DNA from: Streptomyces sp. 2114.4
GTDB taxonomy: Bacteria > Actinomycetota > Actinomycetes > Streptomycetales > Streptomycetaceae
Direction: 5' to 3'
Length of the DNA stretch: 64,000 nt
Assembly (NCBI RefSeq): GCF_900187385.1
Contig: NZ_FYEY01000001.1
Location: 5,394,001 to 5,458,000 of the forward strand
Part shown: piece by piece, positions 33,059 through 41,384 of the stretch
How positions within the stretch are numbered: the stretch's first letter is position 1
Layout of the letters: each line of letters opens with the position of its first letter
Notes under the pieces: model-generated
The model's database searches: none
What the model was told of the DNA's origin: nothing
What the model saw: the letters and a program-made list of their open reading frames with translations, nothing else
Made by a program: the position numbers and the translations under genes

Positions 33059-33481
33059 TCAGGCCGGTACGGCGTCGGTCCGCTCGGCGTCGGCCCGTTC
33101 CGTGGCGGCCGACCAGCAGCGGATGATGTCGCGTACGGACACCACGCCGACCGGTTCATGGTCGTTGAGCACGATCAGATGGCGGAAGCCGCCGCGCACC
33201 ATGGCGTCCGCGGCGTCGTCGAGGGTCCAGTGCGGAGCGGCGAAGACCACGTCCGAGGTGGTGTGGGTCTGGGCGGTCTCCCGGTCGGGGTTCTCGCCCG
33301 CGCCGAGGGAATTGAGGATGTCGCGCTCGGTGAGGATGCCGATACCGCTGTTGTCGTTGTCGAGGACCACGGCCGCGCCGATGCGGCGGGCCGCCATCAG
33401 CTGAGCCGCCTGTCGGAGGGTGTGAGCGGGCCCGATGGTGAGGACCACCGTGCTCATGGCGTCTTTGACGTGCATGGGCAT
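33059..33481 (-). CDS. Tandem CBS-domain protein
   Basis: A 140-aa protein made of two CBS domains (residues about 8-65 and 75-128), seen in VLTIGPAHTLRQAAQLMAAR with GIGILTERDI, and the second GVVSVRDII. CBS pairs bind adenosyl nucleotides. There is no fused effector domain, so it may regulate a partner in trans. The ATG follows AAGGAGGT at about 13 bases; an ATG two codons later is close behind. It is transcribed toward catalase. Confidence 0.85.
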   Translation of the reverse strand: MPMHVKDAMSTVVLTIGPAHTLRQAAQLMAARRIGAAVVLDNDNSGIGILTERDILNSLGAGENPDRETAQTHTTSDVVFAAPHWTLDDAADAMVRGGFRHLIVLNDHEPVGVVSVRDIIRCWSAATERADAERTDAVPA

Positions 33482-33519
33482 GGAGTGGAGCCACCTCCTT
33501 GGTGAATGTGCCTTGCGAA

Positions 33520-33562
33520 GGGATTCACAAGTTCACAAAGTGGGGGATTCTCATGTTCACAT
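33520..33562. repeat. TTCACA direct repeats upstream of the CBS gene
   Basis: Three TTCACA copies occur near 33522, 33531 and 33553, the first two nine bases apart. On the reverse strand they read TGTGAA. A possible regulatory site for the CBS gene. Confidence 0.35.
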
Positions 33563-33640
33563 GCCGGTGTCGATGCAACAAGGGGCAACTGCGGGACGGG
33601 TGTCCGAATATCCGCCCCGCCGCAGGTCAACGCCGCAAGG

Positions 33641-34444
33641 TCAGCGCGGGGAGTCGCCGAGATAGCCCAGCAGGTCCTCGTGCAGCAGGCCGTTGGAGGC
33701 CGCCGCGTTGCCGCTGTGCGGGCCCGGCTTGCCGTCCAGCCCGGTGAACTGCCCGCCGGCCTCCTTCACGACCACCGCGCACGCCGCCATGTCCCACAGC
33801 GAGAGCTCCGGCTCCGCGCAGATGTCCACCGATCCCTCGGCGATCATCATGTACGGCCAGAAGTCCCCGTAGCCGCGGGTGCGCCAGCAGTCCCGGCTCA
33901 GGTCGAGGAAACCGGGCAGCTTGCCGCGCTCCTCCCAGCCGGTCAGCGACGAGTAGGCGAACGAGGCGTCCTGGATGCGGCCGACCTGCGAGACCTGCAG
34001 CCGGGTCGCGGAGGTCAGGCTGCGGCCGGTGAAGGCCCCCAGGCCGTCGGCGGCCCACCAGCGGCGGTTGAGCGCCGGGGCGGAGACGATGCCGACCACC
34101 GGGCGGTCGCCGCTCTCGCCGCGCTCCATCAGCGCGATCAGCGTCGCCCAGACCGGTACTCCGCGGACGTAGTTCTTCGTGCCGTCGATCGGGTCGATGA
34201 TCCAGCGCCGGGGCCCCGTGCCCTCGCTGCCGAACTCCTCGCCGAGCACGGCATCGCGTGGCCGGGCCCGCTGGAGCTGGCCGCGGATCAGCTCCTCGGC
34301 GGCCTTGTCCGCCTCGCTCACCGGTGTCATGTCCGGTTTGGTCTCGACCTTGAGGTCGAGTGCCTTGAAGCGCTCCATGGTGGCGGCGTCCGCGGCGTCC
34401 GCGAGAACATGGCCGAGGCGAAGATCATCGTGATAGTCGGGCAT
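33641..34444 (-). CDS. hisN: Histidinol-phosphatase, inositol monophosphatase type (HisN)
   Basis: A 267-aa Mg2+-dependent phosphatase of the IMPase superfamily, matching the actinobacterial HisN type that dephosphorylates histidinol phosphate. Metal-ligand motifs are GEEFG, DPIDGTKNY and WDMAACAVVVKEAGG. The ATG start is followed by MPDYHDDL, normal for HisN. A purely sequence-based distinction from other IMPase phosphatases is not certain; the gene is not in a histidine operon here. Confidence 0.85.
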   Translation of the reverse strand: MPDYHDDLRLGHVLADAADAATMERFKALDLKVETKPDMTPVSEADKAAEELIRGQLQRARPRDAVLGEEFGSEGTGPRRWIIDPIDGTKNYVRGVPVWATLIALMERGESGDRPVVGIVSAPALNRRWWAADGLGAFTGRSLTSATRLQVSQVGRIQDASFAYSSLTGWEERGKLPGFLDLSRDCWRTRGYGDFWPYMMIAEGSVDICAEPELSLWDMAACAVVVKEAGGQFTGLDGKPGPHSGNAAASNGLLHEDLLGYLGDSPR

Positions 34445-34619
34445 GGGCGAACAGTATCGATTGGTCTACGCAGGAGCCACACGGCCATGCGCCGCCGGGC
34501 GTGTGACAGCCTCGGGGCCCCCGGTGCGCAGGTGCCGCGACGACCCTTGACAGTGTCTGGCGCCGCGTCAATTCTGTGCGCACACCGGCCACCTGGGCTG
34601 GCGGCCGGGGAGGCGACGG

Positions 34620-35375
34620 ATGCCCGCAGCGCGTGAATCCCTGCTCGATGCCGCCTACACGGCGCTGACGCAACGCGCCTGGACGGCCATCCGGATGGTG
34701 GATGTCGCGGCCGCCGCCGGTGTCTCCCGGCAGACGCTCTACAACGAGTTCGGCAGCAAGGAAGGGCTGGCCCGCGCCCTGGTCCGCCGGGAGACCGAGA
34801 ACTACCTCGCCGGGGTCGCCCGGGCGCTGTCACGAGGCGCCTCGGCTGCCGGGGCACGGGGCGACGCGGTCGGCCGGGTGGTGGCCGCGGCCGCCTGGAC
34901 ACTCCGGACCGCCCGTGCGAACCCCCTGGTCAGGGCCGTGCTGACCGGCTGCTGGAGCGACCGGCTGCCCAACCCTTCGAGGGTGCCGGCCGGCCCGGCG
35001 CCGGTGCGGGCCGACCGGTCCGGCGTCCTCGTGCAGCGCGCGGCGGCGCCCGCCGAGGGGCCGCTGCCGGGGCCCGCGGAGCTCGTCGGCCGCTTCTGCG
35101 ACCAGGCGGTCGCGGCGCTGGAGCCCGACTGGCCCGCGGCGGAGCTGCCCGCCCTGGGCACCGCCTGCGAGACCGCGGCGCGGCTGACCCTGGCCTGTGT
35201 CGTCGCCCCGCCGGCCGCCGGCGCCGCGCAGGTCCCCGGACGCATCCCGGCTCAGCCCTCGCGCCGGGAGCTGGAGGCGGAGGCGGTGGCCCGGCTCGTC
35301 CGGGGTGCCTTTGCCCGGACCGCGGGGGCGGCGGCCGGCGCCCCGCCGGCCGGTCAGGGGAACGGGAGATCGTGA
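34620..35375 (+). CDS. TetR-family transcriptional regulator
   Basis: A 251-aa TetR protein. The N-terminal DNA-binding domain (LLDAAYTALTQRAWTAIRM, then GVSRQTLYNEFGSKEGLARAL) is clear; the C-terminal ligand domain is Ala-rich and unique. It is transcribed away from hisN and toward the SMR transporter gene. A regulatory link to that transporter is plausible only by position. Confidence 0.85.
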   Translation: MPAARESLLDAAYTALTQRAWTAIRMVDVAAAAGVSRQTLYNEFGSKEGLARALVRRETENYLAGVARALSRGASAAGARGDAVGRVVAAAAWTLRTARANPLVRAVLTGCWSDRLPNPSRVPAGPAPVRADRSGVLVQRAAAPAEGPLPGPAELVGRFCDQAVAALEPDWPAAELPALGTACETAARLTLACVVAPPAAGAAQVPGRIPAQPSRRELEAEAVARLVRGAFARTAGAAAGAPPAGQGNGRS

Positions 35376-35509
35376 CGACCGCGTCGGCCGACCACGGGTG
35401 ACGGGGTGTCACGGACATGCGGCGGACGGGCCGCACGCGTGCACCGCGGTGACCGAAGCGGTCCCTCAGGCCTGTGTGCCGAGTCCCGCACGGACCGGCG
35501 CTCCCGCGT

Positions 35510-35833
35510 TCAGTGCGCCGACCCCGACAGCTGCAGACCGACCACGCCGACGATGACCAGGGTGATGGAGACGATCTTGAGAGTGGAGACCAGGTCGCCG
35601 AGGAAGACCATGCCGTAGATCGCCGTCCCGGCCGCGCCGATGCCGGTCCACACCGCATACGCCGGGCCGACGTCGAGCTTGCGCAGTGCCAGCGTCAGCA
35701 GGCCGAAGCTGCCGAGCGCGAAGGCCGCGAAGGCGATGGTCGGGAAGAGGCGGGTGAAGCCGTGCGAGAGCTTGAGGCAGACCGCGAAGCCGGTCTCCAG
35801 GATCCCCGCCACCACGACCAGCAGCCACGCCAT
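35510..35833 (-). CDS. SMR-family transporter, SugE/Gdx-like
   Basis: A 107-aa four-helix SMR protein. It carries the essential Glu in AGILETGFAV, the segment KLSHGFTRLFPTI and the signature VGPAYAVWTGIGAAGTAI. These resemble SugE/Gdx (guanidinium exporters) more than EmrE/QacE multidrug pumps. It would act as an antiparallel dimer in the membrane. No guanidine riboswitch was recognised upstream. Confidence 0.85.
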   Translation of the reverse strand: MAWLLVVVAGILETGFAVCLKLSHGFTRLFPTIAFAAFALGSFGLLTLALRKLDVGPAYAVWTGIGAAGTAIYGMVFLGDLVSTLKIVSITLVIVGVVGLQLSGSAH

Positions 35834-35877
35834 GTCCCATTGCCTCCGTCAGCCAGAGCCTGTCTTACATGAGCGAC

Positions 35878-35912
35878 GACGGGGCGTCAGAATCACTCGT
35901 TCGGGCCCCGTC
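35878..35912. promoter_or_regulatory. Inverted repeat upstream of the SMR gene
   Basis: GACGGGGC (35878-35885) and GCCCCGTC (35905-35912) are complementary 8-base arms about 45 bases before the start of the SMR gene. It may be an operator or an RNA hairpin. Confidence 0.4.
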
Positions 35913-35998
35913 CGGGCGATCAGGGCCTGCTTGAGCGCTACGCCGACCTTGGTGTGATTATGCCTTTACCTCCGGCGGGCGGTGGCAAACGTCAAAGG

Positions 35999-37006
35999 TC
36001 AGTCGCCCTCGCGTCGTTCGCGGGTGGCCAGGAGGCGGCGCAGGGAGTAGAGACGGGCCGGGTCGGCGTGCCCGTCGGCGACCCAGGCGTCCAGCGCGCA
36101 GTCCGGTTCGTCGTGGCTGCAGGCGCGCGGACAGCCCGCGGTGCCGGGCTCCAGATCCGGGAAGGCGTGGATGACCCGGGACGGATCCACGTGGTGCAGC
36201 CCGAAGGACCGCACGCCCGGGGTGTCGATGACCCAGCCCGAGTCGCCGGGCAGCGGGAGCGCCAGCGCGGAGGTGGTGGTGTGCCGCCCGCGGCCGGTGA
36301 CCGCGTTGACGTGGCCGATGGCCCGGCGGCGCTCCGGGACCAGAGAGTTGACCAAGGTGGTCTTGCCCACCCCGGAGTGTCCGACGAACGCCGTCATCCG
36401 GCCCGTCAGCGCGGCCCGCACCCGCTCGGCGGCGCTGCCGTCGGCGAGTTCGTCGCGGTTGGTGACCAGGTAGGGGACGCCGAGCGCGCCGTAGGACTCC
36501 AACAGGGTGTCAGCGGAGGCCAGATCGGACTTGGTCAGCACCAGCAGCGGGTCGAGGCCCGCGTCGTAGGCGGCGACCAGACAGCGGTCGATGAGCCGGG
36601 GACGCGGCTCGGGGTCGGCCAGCGCGGTGACGATCGCGAGCTGGTCGGCGTTGGCGACCACGACCCGCTCGAACGGGTCGTCGTCGTCGGCCGTACGGCG
36701 CAGCGTCGAGGAGCGCGACTCGACCCGGACGATCCGGGCGAGGGTGTCCTTGGCGCCGGTCAGGTCCCCGACGACGGCGACCCGGTCGCCGACCACCGCG
36801 CTCTTGCGGCCCAGTTCACGGGCCTTCATCGCGGTGACCGTACGGCCGTCGACCAGGCAGGTCAGCCGGCCGCGGTCGACGGTCAGCACCAGGCCCTCGC
36901 CGGCGTCCTCGTGCTTGGGGCGGATGTTGGTGCGGGGGCGGTTGCCCTTGGGGTTGGGGCGGACGCGGATGTCGTCCTCGTCGGGGTTCTTTCCGTAGCG
37001 GCGCAT
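35999..37006 (-). CDS. rsgA: Ribosome biogenesis GTPase RsgA
   Basis: A 335-aa circularly permuted GTPase that helps mature the 30S subunit. The N-terminal OB fold is followed by G4 LTKSDL, then G1 GHSGVGKTT and G3 DTPGVRSFG, the permuted order of RsgA. A C-terminal zinc site (GCPRACSHDEPDC) is intact. Its start lies 14 bases after the aroA stop, so both share an operon. Confidence 0.92.
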   Translation of the reverse strand: MRRYGKNPDEDDIRVRPNPKGNRPRTNIRPKHEDAGEGLVLTVDRGRLTCLVDGRTVTAMKARELGRKSAVVGDRVAVVGDLTGAKDTLARIVRVESRSSTLRRTADDDDPFERVVVANADQLAIVTALADPEPRPRLIDRCLVAAYDAGLDPLLVLTKSDLASADTLLESYGALGVPYLVTNRDELADGSAAERVRAALTGRMTAFVGHSGVGKTTLVNSLVPERRRAIGHVNAVTGRGRHTTTSALALPLPGDSGWVIDTPGVRSFGLHHVDPSRVIHAFPDLEPGTAGCPRACSHDEPDCALDAWVADGHADPARLYSLRRLLATRERREGD

Positions 37007-37019
37007 GGTGGCTGAGCCC

Positions 37020-38384
37020 TCACGCTCTCCGGGCGGAGACGGCCGGAGAGCCGAGCATGTCCGTCCACATCGCCGGGAAGTCCGGCAGGGTCTTGGCGGT
37101 GGTGGCGACGTTCTCCACCTCCACGCCGTCGACCGCCAGGCCGATGACCGCCGCGGCGGTGGCCAGCCGGTGGTCCTCGTAGGTGTGGAAGATCCCGCCG
37201 TGCAGGGGGCGCGGCCGGATGTGCAGGCCGTCCGCGGTCTCGGTGACATCGCCGCCGAGTTCGCCCAGCTCCTTGGTGAGCGCGGCCAGCCGGTCGGTCT
37301 CGTGGAGCCGCAGATGCGCCACCCCGCGCAGCGTGGAGGGGGAGTCGGCCAGGGCGGCGACCGCGGCGATGCCCGGGGTCAGCTCGCCGACCTCGCTGAG
37401 GTCGACGTCGATGCCGTGGATCCGGCCGCTGCCGGTGAAGGTCAGGCCCTGCTCGGTCAGCTCGCAGGAACCGCCCATGGTGGTGAAGATCTCGCGCAGC
37501 GCGTCGCCGGGCTGGGTGGTGTGCTCGGGCCAGTCAGGGATGGTCACCCGGCCGCCGGTGACCAGCGCCGCGGCCAGGAACGGCTGGGCGTTGGACAGGT
37601 CCGGCTCGACGACCAGATCGCGGCCGAGCAGCGCGCCGGGGGTGACCCGCCAGACGTTCGGCTCGCCGCCCGCCTCCGGGGTGTCCACCTGCGCGCCGAC
37701 GCTGCGCAGCATGTCGACGGTCATCCGGATGTGCGGCATGGAGGGCAGCGCCGCGCCCACGTGCCGGACCTCGACGCCCTGGTTGAAGCGTGGCGCGGAC
37801 AGCAGCAGGGCGCTGACGAACTGGGAGGACGAGGAGGCGTCGATCTCGACCGGGCCGCCGTCCAGGGCGCCGCTGCCGAAGACCGTCATGGGCAGCGCGC
37901 CGCGGTTGTCGTCGTCGATCCGGGCGCCCAGGGCGCGCAGCGCGTCGATCACGCCGTCGAGGGGGCGCTCGTAGGAGCGGGGGTCGCCGTCGAAGCGGAT
38001 CGGGCCGTCGGCGAGCGCGGCGACCGGGGGGAGGAAGCGCATGACCGTGCCCGCGTTGCCGACGTCGATGGTGGCCGGGCCGTGCAGACCCGCCGGGATG
38101 ATCCGCCAGGCCTCACCGCCGCCGGGCTGCGCGGCGGCGCCGGCGGAGCTGGAGGAGGCGGTCTCCTCGATGCCGACGCCCAGGGTGCGCAGCGCCTCGG
38201 CCATCAGGAGCGTGTCCCGGGAGCGCAGCGGCCGGCGCAGCCAGCCGGGCTCGGAGGAGAGGGCGGCCAGGACCAGGCCGCGGTTGGTGACCGATTTGGA
38301 GCCGGGCACGGTGACGGTGGCATCGACGGCCCCGGCGGCGAGCGGGGCGGGCCAGAGGGCGGGGTGTGCGGGGCTCTCGGTCAT
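37020..38384 (-). CDS. aroA: 3-phosphoshikimate 1-carboxyvinyltransferase (EPSP synthase)
   Basis: AroA (454 aa) makes EPSP from shikimate-3-phosphate and PEP in the aromatic amino acid pathway. Motifs VPGSKSVTNRGLVLAAL, GNAGTVMRF and HETDRLAAL are present, plus the EPSP fold repeated over six units. A small Ser/Ala/Gly insertion (TASSSSAGAAA) is local. The ATG has AAGGGGC just upstream; TAAAGT a few bases earlier may be part of the promoter. Confidence 0.93.
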   Translation of the reverse strand: MTESPAHPALWPAPLAAGAVDATVTVPGSKSVTNRGLVLAALSSEPGWLRRPLRSRDTLLMAEALRTLGVGIEETASSSSAGAAAQPGGGEAWRIIPAGLHGPATIDVGNAGTVMRFLPPVAALADGPIRFDGDPRSYERPLDGVIDALRALGARIDDDNRGALPMTVFGSGALDGGPVEIDASSSSQFVSALLLSAPRFNQGVEVRHVGAALPSMPHIRMTVDMLRSVGAQVDTPEAGGEPNVWRVTPGALLGRDLVVEPDLSNAQPFLAAALVTGGRVTIPDWPEHTTQPGDALREIFTTMGGSCELTEQGLTFTGSGRIHGIDVDLSEVGELTPGIAAVAALADSPSTLRGVAHLRLHETDRLAALTKELGELGGDVTETADGLHIRPRPLHGGIFHTYEDHRLATAAAVIGLAVDGVEVENVATTAKTLPDFPAMWTDMLGSPAVSARRA

Positions 38385-38498
38385 GCCCCTTACTTTAATG
38401 GCTGGGCAAGGGTGCCGATCTTGATCAAAAGCGGCGCAACCCCGCCGAAACGTGACAGTGATAGTGCGCTGGCGTGCCGGGAGCGGGGTGGCGGGCAC

Positions 38499-38561
38499 CC
38501 CCCGGCATGGCGGCGAGTACCCCCGGCATGGCGGCGGGTACCCCGGGCGTGGCGGCGCGCA
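38499..38561. repeat. Three 21-bp tandem units upstream of aroA
   Basis: Units 38499-38519, 38520-38540 and 38541-38561 share CCCCGGCATGGCGGCGNGTA with small changes in the third. The array lies between aroA and the M50 gene. Confidence 0.75.
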
Positions 38562-38629
38562 CCGCGGTCGTGGGGCGGCCCCGCGGGCAGGGCGGTACGG
38601 GATCCGGCCGGCGCCCGGGGCGGTGGGCG

Positions 38630-39391
38630 TCAGAGGCCGAGCAGCCAGCGCCCGCCGCCCATCAAGGAGCACAGCGTCACCACGTGGAAGAGGCCGAGCC
38701 AGACGGCCGCCGGGACATGGGTCAGGCGCGCCAGCTGGTCCGGATCGGAGTCCACCGCGCCCGACCGTCGCCCGACCGCCACCCCTGGAGGAGCCGCTGA
38801 CGCGGCGCGTGCCTTACGCCGCTTGCCCATCAGCTCGAACGGCGGCCGCACCCCGCCCAGCAGCAGGAACCACACCACCACATAGGCGAACGCCGCCTGC
38901 ACCTCGGCCGTCGTCAGCCAGGAGACCAGCACGAACGCGGCGCCGGTGAGCACGACGGTGAGCACGCCGTACGCGTTACGGATCATGATGAGCATCGCCA
39001 GCAGCAGTGCGGTCGCGCCCCACAGCAGTGCCGTGATGTGGCCCGCGGCGAGCAGCGCGGCGCCCGCCAGACCCAGCAGGGAGGGCGCGATGTAGCCGGC
39101 CGCGGCGGTCAGCACCATGCCCAGACCGGTCGGCTTGCCGCGCGAAACGGTCAGGCCCGAGGTGTCCGAGTGCAGCCGGATGCCGTCCAGGCGGCGGCCG
39201 GTGAGCAGGGCGATCAGTCCGTGGCCGCCCTCGTGGGCGATGGTGACGGCGTTCCGCGACAGCCGCCAGGCGGTGTGCGGGACGACGGCGCCCAGGGCGA
39301 GCACCGCCGTGATGATCACCAGCCAGAGCGACGGGGCGGGCTGGGTCCCGAAGACGCGGCTCCATATGTCGGTGAGGTGGTCGGTGTCCAT
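38630..39391 (-). CDS. M50-family membrane metalloprotease
   Basis: A 253-aa multi-pass membrane protein with the HExxH motif in TIAHEGGHGLIALLTGRRL inside the first transmembrane segments, typical of M50B-type site-2 protease relatives. Further hydrophobic segments follow. The C-terminus is a charged, Ala-rich cytoplasmic part ending in a short hydrophobic segment. The ATG after AAGGGGAGAC was chosen. Divergent gene: SRAP protein, with only 35 bases between starts. Confidence 0.8.
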   Translation of the reverse strand: MDTDHLTDIWSRVFGTQPAPSLWLVIITAVLALGAVVPHTAWRLSRNAVTIAHEGGHGLIALLTGRRLDGIRLHSDTSGLTVSRGKPTGLGMVLTAAAGYIAPSLLGLAGAALLAAGHITALLWGATALLLAMLIMIRNAYGVLTVVLTGAAFVLVSWLTTAEVQAAFAYVVVWFLLLGGVRPPFELMGKRRKARAASAAPPGVAVGRRSGAVDSDPDQLARLTHVPAAVWLGLFHVVTLCSLMGGGRWLLGL

Positions 39392-39426
39392 GTCTCCCCT
39401 TCGTGTGGCATGGCAGTGTGGCATGC

Positions 39427-40260
39427 ATGTGCGGTAGGTATGCAGCGAGCCGTCGCCCCGAGGACCTGGTGGGGACCTTCGGCGTTCAGCAGTGGGAGAC
39501 GGCGGAGACCCTGGCGCCCAGTTGGAACGTGGCGCCGACGGACCGGGTGCACGCGGTGCTCGAACGCCCCCTCAAGGGCGCGGCGGCCGGCGCCGCCGTC
39601 CCGGACGGCCCGGTGCGCCAGCTGCGGACGCTGAAGTGGGGCCTGGTCCCGTCGTGGTCGAAGTCACCCGAGGCCGCCGCGAAGATGATCAATGCGCGGG
39701 CCGAGACGGTGCACGAGAAGCCGTCCTTCCGGCAGGCCTTCGCGACCCGGCGGTGCCTGCTCCCCGGGGACGGCTACTTCGAGTGGGTCACCGACGCCGC
39801 GGAGCGGCAGCTGGAGGAGCAGGGCAGGAAGAAGCGGCCCCGTAAGCAGCCGTACTTCGTGACGCCCGCGGACGGGTCGGTGATGGCGATGGCCGGGCTC
39901 TACGAATTCTGGCGGGACCGGACGCTGCCCGGCGACCACCCGCTGGCCTGGTGGGTGACCTGCACGGTCGTCACCACGGAGGCCGAGACCACCCCGCTGG
40001 CGGGGGCCGCCGGCGACGAGGGGCCGCGGTCGCTGGCCGAGATCCACCCCCGGATGCCGCTGGTGCTGACACCGGACCGCTGGGACGCCTGGCTCGACCC
40101 GTCCCGCACCGACCCCGACGAGATACGCGCGCTGCTGGCGCCGCCGCCCGCCGGGATGATGCGCGCCTATCCCGTTCCGACCGGGGTCAGCAATGTCCGC
40201 AACAACGGGCCCGAGCTGGTCGCCGAGCTCGACGGTCCGGAGGTGGGCACGCTGTTCTGA
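39427..40260 (+). CDS. SRAP (YedK/HMCES) abasic-site DNA-protein crosslinking protein
   Basis: A 277-aa SRAP protein that forms a covalent thiazolidine link to abasic sites in single-stranded DNA via Cys2. The start is decided by the need for Cys right after Met: MCGRYA. Also present are the catalytic Glu region PGDGYFEW and His in EIHPRMPLVL, and the RAETV substrate segment. Upstream in-frame ATG or GTG codons would displace Cys2 and are rejected. Confidence 0.92.
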   Translation: MCGRYAASRRPEDLVGTFGVQQWETAETLAPSWNVAPTDRVHAVLERPLKGAAAGAAVPDGPVRQLRTLKWGLVPSWSKSPEAAAKMINARAETVHEKPSFRQAFATRRCLLPGDGYFEWVTDAAERQLEEQGRKKRPRKQPYFVTPADGSVMAMAGLYEFWRDRTLPGDHPLAWWVTCTVVTTEAETTPLAGAAGDEGPRSLAEIHPRMPLVLTPDRWDAWLDPSRTDPDEIRALLAPPPAGMMRAYPVPTGVSNVRNNGPELVAELDGPEVGTLF

Positions 40261-40348
40261 GGCGTGTTCGACCCGCGGCGGGCGCTGCCGGTGTGCCGCG
40301 CGGATGTCCGCGGTGCCCGTCCGGCCGTGGCACGGGCAGGATGGGCGT

Positions 40349-40996
40349 ATGAGCACTGGCGCGATGGAGACCGAGACGGTCGGCACACCGGCGGGCGACG
40401 CCCGGATCACCTGGCACCGGGACGCCACACCGGCACGGGCCGTGGTGGCCGTGAGCCATGGCGCCGGCGGGGGCATCGAGGCACGCGATCTGCGGGCGCT
40501 GGCGGCCGCGCTCCCGGCCCGCGGGTACACCGTGGCGCTGGTCGAGCAGCCGTGGCGGGTGGCGGGCAAGAAGCTGGCACCCGCGCCGAAGACCCTGGAC
40601 TCCGGATGGACCGCGCTGTGGCCGGCGCTGGAGAAGCCGGGGCTGCCGGTGGTCGCCGGCGGCCGCAGTGCCGGTGCCCGGGTGGCCTGCCGTACGGCGC
40701 GTGACCTGGGGGCGCAGGCCGTACTGGCGCTCAGCTTCCCGCTGCATCCGCCGGGCCGGCCGGAGAGGTCCCGGGCGGACGAGCTGACCGGCGCCGGGGT
40801 GCCGACGCTGGTCGTCCAGGGCGGCCGGGATCCGTTCGGACGGCCCGGGGAGTTCCCGCCGGGGACGGAGATCACGGAGGTGGCGCACGCCGACCACGGC
40901 TTCGCGGTGCCGAAGAAGGCGGGCGTCGGCGAGGCGGAGTCGATGGCCGTGATCACGGACGCGGTGGCGGCCTGGCTGGACGGGATGTTCGGCTGA
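40349..40996 (+). CDS. Alpha/beta hydrolase (KANL3/TEX30-like)
   Basis: A 215-aa alpha/beta-hydrolase. The nucleophile elbow is GGRSAGAR, the acid VQGGRDPFG and the His in ADHGF; the oxyanion region is SHGAGGG. This pattern fits the KANL3/TEX30 or dienelactone-hydrolase-like group. No signal peptide is seen, so it acts in the cytoplasm. The substrate is unknown. It lies about 90 bases after the SRAP gene. Confidence 0.8.
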   Translation: MSTGAMETETVGTPAGDARITWHRDATPARAVVAVSHGAGGGIEARDLRALAAALPARGYTVALVEQPWRVAGKKLAPAPKTLDSGWTALWPALEKPGLPVVAGGRSAGARVACRTARDLGAQAVLALSFPLHPPGRPERSRADELTGAGVPTLVVQGGRDPFGRPGEFPPGTEITEVAHADHGFAVPKKAGVGEAESMAVITDAVAAWLDGMFG

Positions 40997-41038
40997 CGGC
41001 CCGCTTCCCGTGCGTGCGCTTCCCTCGGTGCGCCCTGC

Positions 41039-41066
41039 CTTGCCGGAGCGGCAAGCGGGCTTGCCG
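41039..41066 (+). terminator. Mutually exclusive hairpins (CTTGCCG/CGGCAAG/CTTGCCG)
   Basis: CGGCAAG (41049-41055) can pair with CTTGCCG either before (41039-41045) or after (41060-41066), in the tail of the hydrolase transcript, upstream of the sigR promoter. Confidence 0.45.
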
Positions 41067-41071
41067 GTCCG

Positions 41072-41093
41072 CCCGCAGTCGGCCCGCAGTCGG
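41072..41093. repeat. 11-bp tandem repeat
   Basis: CCCGCAGTCGG occurs twice in a row (41072-41082, 41083-41093) and a third degenerate copy follows, about 50 bases before the sigma-R promoter. Confidence 0.6.
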
Positions 41094-41140
41094 CCTGCGG
41101 CCGCCGGCAGTCGCGCGTCGGCCCTTTGGACCCCGCTTCC

Positions 41141-41168
41141 GGGAATGCCGCGCCGCATGCGGCTGTTG
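41141..41168 (+). promoter_or_regulatory. Sigma-R promoter of sigR (p2)
   Basis: GGGAAT (41141-41146), 18 bases, then GTTG (41165-41168) is a full sigma-R promoter, the autoregulated p2 known for sigR. The start of transcription (about 41175) overlaps a perfect 12-base palindrome GTACTCGAGTAC (41180-41191). Confidence 0.85.
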
Positions 41169-41225
41169 TGCCAGGCGTAGTACTCGAGTACGTCCGGTGA
41201 AGCACGAGGAAGAGGAGTCCGCCGC

Positions 41226-41384
41226 ATGGGAATCGCTTGCCCGGCCCGCCCGGCCGCCGACCTGCCGTGGTCGCAGATGCAGGTGACGCAGCCCGCCCTG
41301 GCTGGAGCGGCGGCCGCACCGGATCGTCGTCTATTCTCCGAATCGGGTGGGTCCGCATCCGGATCCAGGACGGTGTTGGAGGAG
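41226..41384 (+). other. N-terminal extension of the longer sigma-R isoform
   Basis: An in-frame ATG with GAAGAGGAG at a proper distance lies within the p2 transcript and would add 53 residues (MGIACPARPA...) to sigma-R. In S. coelicolor an unstable longer isoform of about the same extension (55 aa) made from p2 limits the response. The usual start is the GTG at 41385. Confidence 0.6.

Noticed and set aside
35834..35950. Guanidine-III or guanidine-I riboswitch before the SugE-like gene
   Set aside because: The reverse-strand sequence lacks the conserved core of these motifs; only a short inverted repeat is present.
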